Shown: one piece after another, positions 1 to 9,404 of the stretch
Numbering within the stretch: the stretch's first letter is position 1
Layout: every line of letters begins with the position of its first letter
Translations under genes and position numbers: made by a program
Source: Corallococcus caeni
GTDB taxonomy: Bacteria; Myxococcota; Myxococcia; Myxococcales; Myxococcaceae
Direction of reading: 5' to 3'
Assembly (NCBI RefSeq): GCF_036245865.1
Contig: NZ_BTTW01000002.1
Location: 1,178,001-1,242,000 of the forward strand
Length of the DNA: 64,000 nt
The notes under the pieces: model-generated
What the model saw: only the letters and a program-made list of their open reading frames with translations
What the model was told of the DNA's origin: nothing
Databases searched by the model: none

Positions 1-386
1 ACGAAGTGCAGCGCTGCCAGGGCCGTCACCGGCTTGCTGATGGACCCCGCCTGGAACAGCGTCTCCAGGGTGACGGGCTCCGAGCCACCCGCCTCCTTCA
101 CGCCATAGGTCCTGGCCCAGACGATGGCGTGCTTGTCGAAGACGGCGATGCTCAGCCCGGGGATCCGGTACAGCGCCATCCACTGCGGGAGCGTCAGGCT
201 CTGGGGTTTCTCGCCTTCGATCACGACCGGGGCCAGGCCCGCCTCCACTCGCGCCGCGCGGGCCGCCTGCGCAGGGCTGGCCAACCATTGCGTGGCGGGC
301 TTCTTCGTCCCCTCCGCCGCGAGGGCCGCACCTCCCGGGCTGAACAGGAGGGCCGCGAGCACGAGGCGGGACAGGGAACGGCGCAT
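1..386 (-). CDS. Serine hydrolase, beta-lactamase/class C type (3' part outside window)
   Basis: The reverse strand opens with ATG at 386 and reads through to the window edge, giving about 128 residues of an unfinished protein. It has a signal peptide (MRRSLSRLVLAALLF, then a small-residue region ending ALAAEG). A domain follows with the SxxK nucleophile motif of class C beta-lactamases and penicillin-binding-like esterases, seen as QAGSISKPVTAL near residue 120. Family knowledge: the serine of SxxK is acylated, and a downstream YxN motif and KTG-like motif complete the site; both would lie outside the window. Likely exported to the periplasm or secreted. The substrate cannot be predicted. 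Confidence 0.8.
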   Translation of the reverse strand, partial: MRRSLSRLVLAALLFSPGGAALAAEGTKKPATQWLASPAQAARAARVEAGLAPVVIEGEKPQSLTLPQWMALYRIPGLSIAVFDKHAIVWARTYGVKEAGGSEPVTLETLFQAGSISKPVTALAALHF

Positions 387-520
387 GGGTTCACCGAAGG
401 ATGGGGGTGGGACGCGAGGTGTACGCCGTCCCCACCTTTCGATTGCCGGTCCGAACGCTTTTCCCGTGGAGGCCCACCTGCCCGTCACGACGTCAGGTGC
501 TCCCTCGGATTTGAGCGACA

Positions 521-1672
521 ATGACGGACATGGCGGTCCGCCTTGCGTCCATCGTGTGTCTCCTCGCTGCCTTGCCCGCCGCCGCCAACGTGGCCGCCTC
601 CACGCGGACGCCAGCAACCCTGACCCTGTCCTCGGGGACCGCGCGCACGCGCTCGGAGGTGCTCAGCGAGAAGCTGGACTTCGATTGCGCGGAGGCGGAG
701 CAAGAAGCGGTCTGCCGCTTCGAGGCGCGCTACTGGCTGCGCAACGGGACCTCCGAAGCGGAGGTCATCGATGCCGCCTTCCTGGGAGTCCGTACGCACG
801 AGGTCCGCGTGCGATTCGACGAGGAGCCTCTCCCGGTGACGGAGGGGAAGGCGGACTCGGTGGGACCCACGTCGCCGGTGGAGCGCTTCGGCTTCACCCT
901 CACGCTTCCGCCCGGGCGGGAGGGGGAGCTGGTGGTACGGGGCCTGATGCAGCTCGCGCGGCGCTTCCTGCCCTCGGGGTACGTGTGGCCCGCGGTCCAG
1001 GCGCGTCACGTCCTGCTGTCCTCCGGACCGCCGCGGGCCACGCACTGGGACATCGACTATCTGCTGGGGCCCATCCGGACCTGGGCGGGCAACCCTACGC
1101 TCCATGTCACGGTGCGTGTCCCTTCCTCGTGGGAGGTGGGCAGCAGCCCGGACGCATCCGCGCGTACGCTGCCGGTTGCCACGGGCTGGCGGCTTCGGCA
1201 CGAGGAAGAGCACGTGGTGGCGGAGCGGAGCCTCACGGCGGCGAGCGCGCCCGAGTGGCTCAACGTCACGCTGACGAAGCCCAGGCCGTGGTGGACTCCG
1301 GGCGGTGTGCAGCTGGGCCTGGGAGCGCGGCTCGGGGACGGTTCCCGCTTCATGGCCCGGCTCGGCTACCAGCTCGCCGCGCCCGAGTCCTTCCTGCACT
1401 CGCTCTCGGTGGAGACAGACTTTCGCGAACAGGTCGTCCTCACGCCCCTCACGCAGTATGCGACGCCCCAGGTCGCCATCATCCCCAGCTTCGGGCTCGG
1501 CCTGGGGATACCGGTGCAGGTGCTCCCTGAAGTCAGGCCGGGACTGCGGCTCCTCGCGGACCTGCACTTCGGTCCGCTGGGGGCCGCGCTCAGCTGGGAC
1601 CACCATCCAGCGCTGAAGGAGGGCACGGACTCCTTCTCGCGGCTCATCCTCCTGTTCCAGGTAGGGCTGTAA
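521..1672 (+). CDS. Secreted or outer-membrane hypothetical protein
   Basis: A 383-residue protein that I do not recognise. It has an N-terminal signal peptide (MAVRLASIVCLLAALPAAANVA). The middle section is soluble, with Trp and Pro motifs near residues 140-170. The last third, from about residue 260, has alternating hydrophobic segments (VQLGLGARLGDG, PQVAIIPSFGLGLGIPV) and ends in LILLFQVGL, so it may form a small beta-barrel or other envelope-associated structure. ATG at 530 is an equally plausible start, and neither has a strong ribosome binding site. It stands alone: the gene to its left is divergent and the one to its right is convergent. Confidence 0.7.
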   Translation: MTDMAVRLASIVCLLAALPAAANVAASTRTPATLTLSSGTARTRSEVLSEKLDFDCAEAEQEAVCRFEARYWLRNGTSEAEVIDAAFLGVRTHEVRVRFDEEPLPVTEGKADSVGPTSPVERFGFTLTLPPGREGELVVRGLMQLARRFLPSGYVWPAVQARHVLLSSGPPRATHWDIDYLLGPIRTWAGNPTLHVTVRVPSSWEVGSSPDASARTLPVATGWRLRHEEEHVVAERSLTAASAPEWLNVTLTKPRPWWTPGGVQLGLGARLGDGSRFMARLGYQLAAPESFLHSLSVETDFREQVVLTPLTQYATPQVAIIPSFGLGLGIPVQVLPEVRPGLRLLADLHFGPLGAALSWDHHPALKEGTDSFSRLILLFQVGL

Positions 1673-1698
1673 ACCGGCAGCCCCTCTTCGTCGAAGCG

Positions 1699-3027
1699 CT
1701 ACACCGGCGCGGTCGTGCGTTGTCCCAAGGCGTCATCCCGACGCATTGGCTGGGCCTTTCCATACGTCAGCGAACGCCACACCCACTCCGCGGGGCCGAA
1801 GCGGAACCTCGACAGCCACAGGTGGCTCCACACCACTTGAACGGAGAAGACAGTCAGGCAGTACGCCACGCACGCCGCCGGGCCCAGCTTCGTGATGAAG
1901 CCCAGTCCGTAGCCGTAGAAGAACAGCACGCTGATGATGGACTGGGACAGGTAGTTCGTCAGCGCCATGCGCCCCACCGGCGCGAGCAGTCCCAGCGCCC
2001 GCTGCCAGGTGGCTCGCTGGAAGAGCAGGGTGATGCCGGACACGTAGACGGCCGCGAAGCCCAGTTCGCCCAGGTTGCGCAGCGGCGCCATGGCGAAGGG
2101 CACCCAGGTCGGCAGCGTCTCCGGGGTGAAGACCTTCTTCAGCATGAGTTGCTGCAGCACCAGACCGCTGCCGCTGCCAATCACGCCGGCCATGAGCCCC
2201 CACCCGAGCAGCCGGCGGAACAACCCCAGGTGCTGGGGCACGTCGTGGAAGATGCGGCGCCGCCCCGCCAGCAGGCCCAGCAGGAACCGGCCAAACACAG
2301 GGAGCAGGATGGAGAGCAGCAGCGGGAAGTAGTCGCGGAAGAAGAAGTTCCCGGTCGCCTTCACCGCGTCCAGCCAGCTCCCATTCGTGAAGGCCGCCAG
2401 CGTCTGCGCCTTGATGGCCGCGGACTTCTCGTTGGCCGCCTTGAGGAGGGCCGCGCCAGCCTCCGGCGTGTCCGCCATCAACTGCGGGAGCTTGATGATG
2501 ACCACGCTGATGACGGACCACCCCAGGGCGAACAGCAGGGCGCTGATGAGCAGCGTCCGGTCCGAGCGACGCCGGAACAGGAACAGGCCGAATCCCAGCA
2601 CCGCGTAGGTGCTGAGGATGTCGCCGTACCAGATGAGGAACAGGTGGGAGAGCCCCATCACCAGCATCACTCCCAGCCGCCGGACATAGAGCGGCGTGAT
2701 GGAGGTCCCTCGTGCCTCGGCGCGGCCCATCTGCACCGCGAAGCCGAGGCCGAAGAAGAACGAGAAGAGGGTGATGAACTTCCCTGCTACCAGTGTCGAG
2801 AACACCTGCCAGACGACAGTGTCGACGAGCGGCGCGTTGTTCATCGCCGTGAGGACCTGCTCTCGCGGCAGGAAAATCCTGCCGCTGAACCACACCATCA
2901 CATTGGAGATGAACACGCCGCACAGGGCGAAGCCGCGCAGCGTGTCGAGGAGCGCCAGTCGCTCGTTGGAGTCCACGGGACGGGCTTCGGCGCTGGGGTG
3001 CGAGGCCTCGGAGGAGACTGGGGTCAT
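1699..3027 (-). CDS. DUF418 family membrane protein (YeiB-like)
   Basis: A 442-residue integral membrane protein of the DUF418/YeiB type. The start of the mature fold, RLALLDTLRGFALCGVFISN, is the typical N-terminal helix of the family. Many hydrophobic segments follow, with the family-like C-terminal block around LTNYLSQSIISVLFFYGYGLG. I chose ATG at 3027 rather than an upstream in-frame start at 3312 because the longer form would add about 95 low-complexity residues overlapping the neighbouring gene. The molecular function of the family is not established; a transporter or acyltransferase-like role has been suggested. It lies downstream of the LodA/LodB genes on the same strand after a 127-base gap, so it may be co-transcribed. 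Confidence 0.85.
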   Translation of the reverse strand: MTPVSSEASHPSAEARPVDSNERLALLDTLRGFALCGVFISNVMVWFSGRIFLPREQVLTAMNNAPLVDTVVWQVFSTLVAGKFITLFSFFFGLGFAVQMGRAEARGTSITPLYVRRLGVMLVMGLSHLFLIWYGDILSTYAVLGFGLFLFRRRSDRTLLISALLFALGWSVISVVIIKLPQLMADTPEAGAALLKAANEKSAAIKAQTLAAFTNGSWLDAVKATGNFFFRDYFPLLLSILLPVFGRFLLGLLAGRRRIFHDVPQHLGLFRRLLGWGLMAGVIGSGSGLVLQQLMLKKVFTPETLPTWVPFAMAPLRNLGELGFAAVYVSGITLLFQRATWQRALGLLAPVGRMALTNYLSQSIISVLFFYGYGLGFITKLGPAACVAYCLTVFSVQVVWSHLWLSRFRFGPAEWVWRSLTYGKAQPMRRDDALGQRTTAPV

Positions 3028-3154
3028 ATTCGGAAAAGAATGGGCAACGTGAACCCACCTGCCCGTATTCCACGCAAGCGCGTCACGTGAGCGCCGGAGG
3101 CGTGGCGCCAACGAAGCCCCGTGTCGCCAGGCCCATGCGGTGGGTGCTCGGTCC

Positions 3155-4246
3155 TCAGAGCCTGTGGCGCGTTTGCCAGTATGGCGCATCCGGCCAACGC
3201 TGCTCGTCGCGATAGAGGCGAAGGGCTTCGCGCCGGTAGGCATCGAAAGCACGCGCAAGACGGGTGCTGTAGGCCGGCAGCGCGGAGGCATCGCCTTGTG
3301 CGTCGGCGACAAGCGCGTCCGCGGCGTCGATGCCCGTGCGTAGCGCGAGCGTCAGTCCATGCGCGGCGATGGGGTCGTAGGTGAGCGCGGCGTCGCCGAC
3401 GGCGACCCAGCCCGGGCCGCACGTCGTCGCGAGGTGGGCACTGCTGGCGTCGACGAACCGCGGGACACCTTCGAGCCTGGCGCCGTGGGCCTCGAGGCGG
3501 AGTCGCGTATGCGGCGCGTTGGCGAGGAGCGCGCCAAGCCCGTCCGGCGTGCGCACGCTTGCCGGGTGGTGCAGGGATGCCTCGGTGAAAAGCGAGAGGA
3601 CGAAACGTCCACCGGGAATGGGCGCCGAGTACCAGAAGCCCTTGGGCACCGCCTCGATGAGCGTGAACGCCTCGTCGAGCTGCCGGGTCACCCGCGAGAA
3701 GGCGAAGAGCGCCACCTGCTCCCAGGCAAGCTGGCGCGACACTCCCTGACGTCGAGCAAAAGAGGCCGCTCTGCCTGACGCGTCGACCACGTAGCGGGCT
3801 CGGACCGCGGGGTGTCTGTCTGTCGCCTCCGCCCTCCAGACCCCGTCCTCGTATTCAAGGTCGCGCGGCGCGTCGCCTTCGAACAACCGCGCCCCTACCG
3901 CGACGGCTCTCTCTCGCAGCATGGCCTCGAAGCGCATGCGGTCAACGTGGAAGCCGTGTCCGCGCGGGTCGCGGACGAAGTCGTGCCATGTCAGCACGGG
4001 GCTGCCCCATGCGGAGGCGTTCGCGTGGCAGGGCAAGGGCCCATCCTCGATGAACCGCTCGCAAAGCCCCAATCGCGCGAGGAGGGCTGGAGCCCCTGGC
4101 GACAGGCTTTCGCCGATGCGTTCACCCGCCTGCGTGCGCCCAAAGACAGCCACACGCAGCCCCGCGTGGGCGAGCGTGATGGCGGACGCGCACCCGGCCG
4201 GCCCCGCGCCGATGATGACCACGTCCGCCTCGAGTTCGCGCGCCAC
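3155..4246 (-). CDS. lodB-like: LodB-like FAD-dependent oxidoreductase
   Basis: A 363-residue flavoprotein with the Rossmann dinucleotide fingerprint at the N-terminus (VVIIGAGPAGCASAITLAHAG, residues about 9-29). It has a second FAD contact motif, GWVAVGDAALTYDP, followed by the AHGL segment typical of tryptophan-halogenase-like and geranylgeranyl-reductase-like oxidoreductases. It begins with GTG only four bases after the stop of the LodA-like gene. In characterised systems LodB is the partner needed to build the cysteine tryptophylquinone cofactor of LodA. That role is inferred here from the gene pairing and fold; the sequence alone would also fit a generic FAD-dependent monooxygenase or halogenase-like enzyme. 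Confidence 0.8.
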   Translation of the reverse strand: MARELEADVVIIGAGPAGCASAITLAHAGLRVAVFGRTQAGERIGESLSPGAPALLARLGLCERFIEDGPLPCHANASAWGSPVLTWHDFVRDPRGHGFHVDRMRFEAMLRERAVAVGARLFEGDAPRDLEYEDGVWRAEATDRHPAVRARYVVDASGRAASFARRQGVSRQLAWEQVALFAFSRVTRQLDEAFTLIEAVPKGFWYSAPIPGGRFVLSLFTEASLHHPASVRTPDGLGALLANAPHTRLRLEAHGARLEGVPRFVDASSAHLATTCGPGWVAVGDAALTYDPIAAHGLTLALRTGIDAADALVADAQGDASALPAYSTRLARAFDAYRREALRLYRDEQRWPDAPYWQTRHRL

Positions 4247-4250
4247 TGCG

Positions 4251-6119
4251 TCAGTCTTCGGAGGCCCAGATGGGGCGGAGCGCCGTCATCGCCGGCTGGC
4301 TGTGTTCCACCTGCCGGCCTGTCTCCACCCAGAGCTGGCCGGGCAGCGGGCCACCCGGTCCGGGCAACGCTTCGATGATGCCAACCTGCGCCCACTCACG
4401 GACGAACTTGTTGATGGCTTCCTTCGAGGGGTAGATCTGCGGCGGGTAGGTCGGCTTCATCGGGTAGCGGATGCCGCGCAGCCACTTCACGCGCTGGTCG
4501 AAGGCGAGCACCCGCTCCTTCTCATTGGCGGGCGTCTTCGGGTCCATCACCTTCTGGTATTGCTCCTCGCTGAGCACGTCGTTGGGCACGCGCGCGGGCC
4601 AGAACGTCGGCAGGTAGTCGTCGACGTAGGGCACGTAGGCTGACAGGCACGACGAGGTGTCCGTCTGCCACGGCGTCGCCATCCAGCGGGTGAGGTCGCC
4701 CGCCGTCGAGCCATCCAGCGGGCCGCCGCGCATGAGCGCGATGGAGGAGATGAGCTGGGGGCCCCAGTCGGGTTCGGGAGCGGCGCGGCGCTTGATGCGG
4801 AACGGCTCCGCGTAGAGCATCGCGTGGCGCATGGGCCAGGTGAACTCCGCGCCGGGGTGGAAGGGCCCGCCGAGCACCTCGTCGAGCACGGCGCGGTCGA
4901 TGCCCCGCACCTGTTCCGCCGCGCTCAAGCTCGTCCAGGCGGGAGGTGCCTTGGGCGGCCCGTCGGCCACGAAGTCGCCTTCCGCCCACTGTTCGAGCCA
5001 CTTGTATTGCGTCGGCAGGATGGCCATCCACTCGCGGGGACCGGTCTGCGTGGTGTTGAGCGTCGTCCCGTCGCCGTAGTAGGCGGGCAGGGCGGCCGGC
5101 TGGGGATGGTCGTAATTGGCGTTCCTGAACCCGTTGAAGATGCTGAAGCGCAGTGAGCGCGAAGCGTCGGAGGGGTCGTTGAGGCGTGCGGCGAGCGCGG
5201 GGTCCGTGAAGTCATTGGGCGTGCCAAAGCCGAAGTCACGCGCGAAGCCCGCGTTCACCCACTGGTTGAGCGTGAACCGCCGGAGCAGGGGATGGATGTG
5301 CTCGGAGAACTTCGGACGCTCGGGCATCCGGGAGGGATCGATCTCCGTCGCGACCTGGAACAGCAGGTCCCAGCCGGTGACGATGGACTGCACGCCGGGC
5401 GCGTAGTCGGGCGGTCCGACGAGGACCCAGGCCCCCTTCGCCTGGTAGGTCTTGCCCGCGTACTCGACGGTCGCGTCGACCGGTCCATCGGAGATGTCAT
5501 CGTGCCAGCCGGTGTTGTTGGCGAACGTGGTCGCTGGCTGGCCATCGAAGCTCGCCGCCTCACCACGGCCACCCAGGAACACCAGTCGGCCCTCGGCGTC
5601 GGTGCGGAGCTCACCCAGGTAGACCGACTTGTTCATGAAGCGGCCGGTGAGCGCGAAGGAGGCCTCGGCGCCCAGCGCGTTGATGCTCTTGCCGGCGATG
5701 GTGGCGGCGGGCGGGGTGATGGCCAGGCTCGCGCGCTCGGGCCCCTTCACGTTCGCGTTGCGCAGGATGCTCGCGATGCCCGGAGTGCCGACGACGAGGC
5801 CCTGTGACTCGGGGATGTCGAGCGCCTGGTCGAAGTCGAACCACGCGGCCTTCTTGTTGGCGACCTCGACCTTCCAGGTGATGTGGGCGTCGTCGGCCGT
5901 GATCTCCTTGACGACCTGACCCCGCGCATCGAGCCCGTAGACGCGGAAGCGAGCGGCTTGTCGTTTGATGCGGCCGCTCGTGTCGCGGTAGGCGCCCCGG
6001 TCACGCGGGGCGCCGGGCAGTTCGGGCCCGAAGAAATACCCATCCGGGCTGTTGCCAACCCTCGCGACGCCAATCGACGGATAGATGGCGAACTGCGTGA
6101 TCGCCTGCGATTCGCTCAT
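4251..6119 (-). CDS. lodA-like: LodA-like CTQ-dependent amino acid oxidase
   Basis: A 622-residue protein of the LodA/GoxA family, quinoprotein oxidases that oxidatively deaminate amino acids (lysine 6-oxidase, glycine oxidase) and release ammonia and hydrogen peroxide. The N-terminus has the family signature IYPSIGVARVGNSPDGYFFG. The C-terminal region has PWQTDTSSC (Cys491) followed by LPTFWPARVPNDVL (Trp507), the conserved neighbourhood that supplies the Cys of the cysteine tryptophylquinone. Which Trp is the cross-link partner I cannot settle by eye. No signal peptide is visible, as expected for the family. I chose ATG 6119, preceded by a G-rich run, because the longer frame overlaps the upstream gene. 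The amino-acid substrate is unknown. Confidence 0.88.
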   Translation of the reverse strand: MSESQAITQFAIYPSIGVARVGNSPDGYFFGPELPGAPRDRGAYRDTSGRIKRQAARFRVYGLDARGQVVKEITADDAHITWKVEVANKKAAWFDFDQALDIPESQGLVVGTPGIASILRNANVKGPERASLAITPPAATIAGKSINALGAEASFALTGRFMNKSVYLGELRTDAEGRLVFLGGRGEAASFDGQPATTFANNTGWHDDISDGPVDATVEYAGKTYQAKGAWVLVGPPDYAPGVQSIVTGWDLLFQVATEIDPSRMPERPKFSEHIHPLLRRFTLNQWVNAGFARDFGFGTPNDFTDPALAARLNDPSDASRSLRFSIFNGFRNANYDHPQPAALPAYYGDGTTLNTTQTGPREWMAILPTQYKWLEQWAEGDFVADGPPKAPPAWTSLSAAEQVRGIDRAVLDEVLGGPFHPGAEFTWPMRHAMLYAEPFRIKRRAAPEPDWGPQLISSIALMRGGPLDGSTAGDLTRWMATPWQTDTSSCLSAYVPYVDDYLPTFWPARVPNDVLSEEQYQKVMDPKTPANEKERVLAFDQRVKWLRGIRYPMKPTYPPQIYPSKEAINKFVREWAQVGIIEALPGPGGPLPGQLWVETGRQVEHSQPAMTALRPIWASED

Positions 6120-6147
6120 GACGCCCCCCAAGGAAAGATAGACGTCA

Positions 6148-7863
6148 TCATTCGTGGCCGGCCTGGTGGGTGTCAATGAGACACGTCAGGTCATGCGCGC
6201 CGTCTTCCAGCAGGCGCTCCCGGGGGTGCAGGCTCGTGATCGAACACTGGTAGCGCAGCGTCCAATAGAACATCGCCCAGGACTTGTAGGCCACCGTGGG
6301 GAAGCCCTGGAGCAGGGGGATGCCCGCGTGCATGAGCTGCGCGAGCGACTCGTTGGCGGCGCTGTTCCCGAAAGCCATGCCCTCATGCATGACGTACTGC
6401 CAGCGCCCCGCCTCCAGACACGAGTCCGCCTGGACGGCGTAGGTGAAGGCATGCGGGGCGTCCACCTCCACGCGCAGGTGCTGGTGCGCCGGGATGTGCG
6501 GCACGCCCGCGACGGCATAGGGCTTCTCGTGGTCCCAGCCCCACAGGTGCGTCTCGTCATTGCCCGTGGGCAGCCAGCGCCAGTGCATGTGCAGGCAGTC
6601 GTGGATGCAGAAAGGCGCCATCGCGATGTTGTCCAACCGCATGTCTTGCGAGGCGTTCTTGAAGAACTCGCGGATGCTCCGGGGGGCGCGCATGGGTGGC
6701 GCCACGTGGATGTTGTCGAAGTAGCCCTGGCGTTCCTTGAGCGGCTCCTGCCAGCGCTGGTAGTGGTCGCGGTCGAAGACGTCGACGTTGAAGCCCGGCC
6801 CCTCGGCGATTTGGGGCGACGCCATGAGGTAGCCCGTGCCCGCTCGCAGGTTCGTCCTGAACCGGCTGAACATCTTGTGCCACAGCGGGGGAATGTTCGG
6901 GTTGAAGAGGTTCTTCCAGGACAGCAGCCCGTCGTTGGCGTCGGACCACATGCCCGTGGCCATCTCGTGCAACATCTCGTCCTGGTCCTCTGGACGGTCA
7001 CCCGGCAAGGCCTGGGCGTGCACGCCGTGGTGGTGGCCATGCCCGGGGTCCGTGGGCGTGGTGGGGGGGATGTCGCCCGAGGGAGGCGGCGTCGGCGGCG
7101 GGGACGGGTGGGCCATGCTGGACATGGGCGGGCGGCGGACGTGGATGCGCGCGGCCATCCGCTCCAGCGGGCGGTTGCTCATGAACATCAGGTGCGGCCG
7201 GAACCGCGAGGTGGCGGCGAGCCCGTGCGGTGTGTAGTCGTTGCGCTCCTTGCAGCAGACGAACTCCGCGCAGACGAGCACGCGCAAGGGCGACAGTGAG
7301 AGCGTGCCGGTCTCCGTGCGCTTCACCTTCATGACGGGCGGCTTGGGCGGCGCGGTGGGCTTCTTGACGGGCATGAAGCCGTCGCTGCACAGCACGTCCT
7401 TCGGGATGGGCTCCAGCGCGAGCGTGCCGGCCGGAGCGCGCAGGTTCACCTGGAAGCCGAACACCAGCATCAGGCTGCGGTCCAGGTCCGTGGGGATCCA
7501 GAACGTCGTCCTCTTCGCCACGGAGCCGCCGGGCGTCTCATAGCGGCGCAGGAGGAACTCACGGGTCAGCTCCAGCTTCAGCGCCGTGCCCTTGTAGGTG
7601 ATTTCAATGGGGCTCCAGACCAGCTCGTCCAGCACGGTGAGCGTCTGCGCGGGGAACCACGGCGTCTCCCGCACGCGGTGGGTGACGTTCCTCACGCGGC
7701 CCGGGGTGCCGAGGTTGTGCGTCCAGCTCCAGACGCTGCCCGCGCTCGGTCCGGCGGCGGCCTGGGCCTGGGCACCCCCGCCGCCCTCGAAGGACTGGTA
7801 GGTCGCCCCGGGGGCCGCGGTGAGCAGCAGCGTGTCCTTCAACAGCGTGTCGAGATCGGGCAT
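6148..7863 (-). CDS. Histidine-rich hypothetical protein of the LodA operon
   Basis: A 571-residue protein that I cannot assign to a named family. The middle contains a Pro-rich stretch with a His cluster (PGHGHHHGVHAQ). The C-terminal third has a dense set of potential metal ligands: HDCLHMHWRWLP at about residues 421-432, HIPAHQH near 456-462 and YVMHEGMAFG near 491. Such spacing suggests a metal-binding catalytic or tyrosinase-like site, but that is inference. The N-terminal half looks beta-rich. The gene lies between the LodA-like gene (28 bases downstream) and another hypothetical (22 bases upstream), so it is probably part of the same transcript. An alternative start at 7908 would overlap the upstream gene. 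Confidence 0.72.
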   Translation of the reverse strand: MPDLDTLLKDTLLLTAAPGATYQSFEGGGGAQAQAAAGPSAGSVWSWTHNLGTPGRVRNVTHRVRETPWFPAQTLTVLDELVWSPIEITYKGTALKLELTREFLLRRYETPGGSVAKRTTFWIPTDLDRSLMLVFGFQVNLRAPAGTLALEPIPKDVLCSDGFMPVKKPTAPPKPPVMKVKRTETGTLSLSPLRVLVCAEFVCCKERNDYTPHGLAATSRFRPHLMFMSNRPLERMAARIHVRRPPMSSMAHPSPPPTPPPSGDIPPTTPTDPGHGHHHGVHAQALPGDRPEDQDEMLHEMATGMWSDANDGLLSWKNLFNPNIPPLWHKMFSRFRTNLRAGTGYLMASPQIAEGPGFNVDVFDRDHYQRWQEPLKERQGYFDNIHVAPPMRAPRSIREFFKNASQDMRLDNIAMAPFCIHDCLHMHWRWLPTGNDETHLWGWDHEKPYAVAGVPHIPAHQHLRVEVDAPHAFTYAVQADSCLEAGRWQYVMHEGMAFGNSAANESLAQLMHAGIPLLQGFPTVAYKSWAMFYWTLRYQCSITSLHPRERLLEDGAHDLTCLIDTHQAGHE

Positions 7864-7885
7864 GGGTCGTTCGGAGGAGAAGGGT

Positions 7886-8749
7886 TCAGGCGGCCGCGTC
7901 GGGTACACGGTCCACGGTCCACGCGCCTTGTTCGCTCAGGGTGAGCGGCGCGCTGTCGCGGAGCACTTCCAGGAGCGTGTAGACGTCCTTGCCGGTGCGC
8001 GGCAGGAAGACCTCGCCCTCTTCATCCGTGACGCACTCGCGCTCCGTGCCGTCCGGGCAGAGCACGCGCAGGCGGCAGTGGGGGAGCGGGTTCTGGTCCA
8101 CCGTGTCGTCCACGATGCGAAAGGTGGGCAGGCCCGGCGTGACGCGAATGGAGCCGGAGATGACCGGATCCTCGCAGGCGCTGACCCCAGGACAAAAAGG
8201 GCTGTTCAGCGTGAGGTGGCTGGGCTTCGCCGCGAGCCGCACCGCACCCGGCTGCTCCGGGAAGGGCTGTTGCAGCAGCAGTCCGACGACGGACTCCTCC
8301 TTCGAGGGTTTGCCTCCCGCGCCTTGGAGCCAGTTCTGGACGGTGTACGTCAAGGGCAGGCCCTGGTCGCCGTTGATGAGGTCTCCGACGCTGAGGCTGC
8401 CGACGTGGCCATCGTCGGTGTAGAGCGTCAAGGTGGCGGAGCCCGCCCCGGTGGTTCCGGAGAAGGAGGCGCGGCTGCGCGACAGCAGGGCCCCCTTCTG
8501 CCCCTCGCTCAGCCCCGCCTCGGACCACCCCGAGACGCGGAAGGTGACCTGGGGGTTGTGGAACGTGGGGCGCAGCGGGTTGTCCCGTTGGAGTTGGAGC
8601 CTGAACGTGGCGGCGACGGTGTAGTTCGCGCTGTGATGCCAGACGTTCGCCTGGGGCCCCTCCTTGGGGTCGAACCTGCGCCACTGATGAGAGACATCGA
8701 AGCGCATGCGGCAATACAAGTAGGGGACGTTGAACCAGGGGCTGGTCAT
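7886..8749 (-). CDS. Hypothetical protein, first gene of the LodA operon
   Basis: A 287-residue soluble protein of unknown function without a signal peptide. The sequence alternates short hydrophobic strands with loops (VAATFRLQLQRDN, VTFRVSGWSEAG, SATLTLYTDDGHVG), suggesting a beta-sandwich. The C-terminal part contains five cysteines (CPGVSACEDP, HCRLRVLCPDG, RECVTDE) and the segment VLCPDGTERECVTDEEGEVF, which resembles a small immunoglobulin-like or carboxypeptidase-regulatory-like fold. It starts the four-gene minus-strand set ending with LodB. The 154 bases upstream, shared with the divergent gene at 8904, probably hold the promoter. Confidence 0.65.
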   Translation of the reverse strand: MTSPWFNVPYLYCRMRFDVSHQWRRFDPKEGPQANVWHHSANYTVAATFRLQLQRDNPLRPTFHNPQVTFRVSGWSEAGLSEGQKGALLSRSRASFSGTTGAGSATLTLYTDDGHVGSLSVGDLINGDQGLPLTYTVQNWLQGAGGKPSKEESVVGLLLQQPFPEQPGAVRLAAKPSHLTLNSPFCPGVSACEDPVISGSIRVTPGLPTFRIVDDTVDQNPLPHCRLRVLCPDGTERECVTDEEGEVFLPRTGKDVYTLLEVLRDSAPLTLSEQGAWTVDRVPDAAA

Positions 8750-8903
8750 GGGTGGGGGGCGGGGCGAGGCCGGTCCAGCAGCTCCTCAAGGAGAAGGGGG
8801 GATTGTATCACGCGTGCGGCACCGCCCCCCACGCGCCGAGAAGCACGGACTGTGTCTGGAGCGGAGCCACCGTGGGGTGGATGCCTTCTCATATCCTGGC
8901 GCC

Positions 8904-9404
8904 ATGAACGCTCTTGCTCTGCTCGCGCTGGTCGTCCCGGCAGCGTCGTCTGACGACGGCTCCCCGCAGCCCTGGTTCACGGTAGGGCCGCTGGTGAGCG
9001 TGAGCCGCCGTCAGGAGGAAACCGCATGGGGCATGGGCGTGGAGTCCACCCTCAACCTGGCGATGCACAACAATCTCCTGGGCTCCTTCAGGTCGGGGGC
9101 GGTGGGCATCTTCGGGCAGGGCCAATGGATGGAGGGTGACCACTCGCGGCTGTGCGGTGGAGTGCAAGGCACCTTCCTCATTTTCGGGTTGGAGACGGGC
9201 GTGGCCTACGAGACGGCGACGGCGGCCCGCCGGGCCACGACGTCGCTCCACCTGGCGCCCTTCCTCGGCTTCGTCTACGGCTCCGTGGGCGTCCGCTTCA
9301 GCGTCCCACTGGAGAACGCGCGGGACCTGTCAGGCCGCCTCCCGTATGGCCGGGAGGTGGGCCTCACGCTGACCCTCAAGAAGCCCTTCTCTCCCATGCT
9401 CTGA
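8904..9404 (+). CDS. Small secreted or outer-membrane hypothetical protein
   Basis: A 166-residue protein with a signal peptide (MNALALLALVVPAASS) followed by Gly- and aromatic-rich strands (FGQGQWMEG, LAPFLGFVYGSVGVRFSVPL). It ends GREVGLTLTLKKPFSPML, which looks like a small barrel or another envelope beta-protein. The start is set by the signal peptide; a longer reading frame from 8730 lacks one and runs into the divergent neighbour. No family recognised. Confidence 0.6.
   Translation: MNALALLALVVPAASSDDGSPQPWFTVGPLVSVSRRQEETAWGMGVESTLNLAMHNNLLGSFRSGAVGIFGQGQWMEGDHSRLCGGVQGTFLIFGLETGVAYETATAARRATTSLHLAPFLGFVYGSVGVRFSVPLENARDLSGRLPYGREVGLTLTLKKPFSPML

Noticed and set aside
1720-3090. A 456-codon plus-strand open frame
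   Set aside because: Antisense to the DUF418 membrane protein; no plausible protein features.
6120-6176. Longer LodA-like start at 6176
   Set aside because: It would overlap the upstream gene and add residues without family similarity; a G-rich ribosome binding region lies before 6119.
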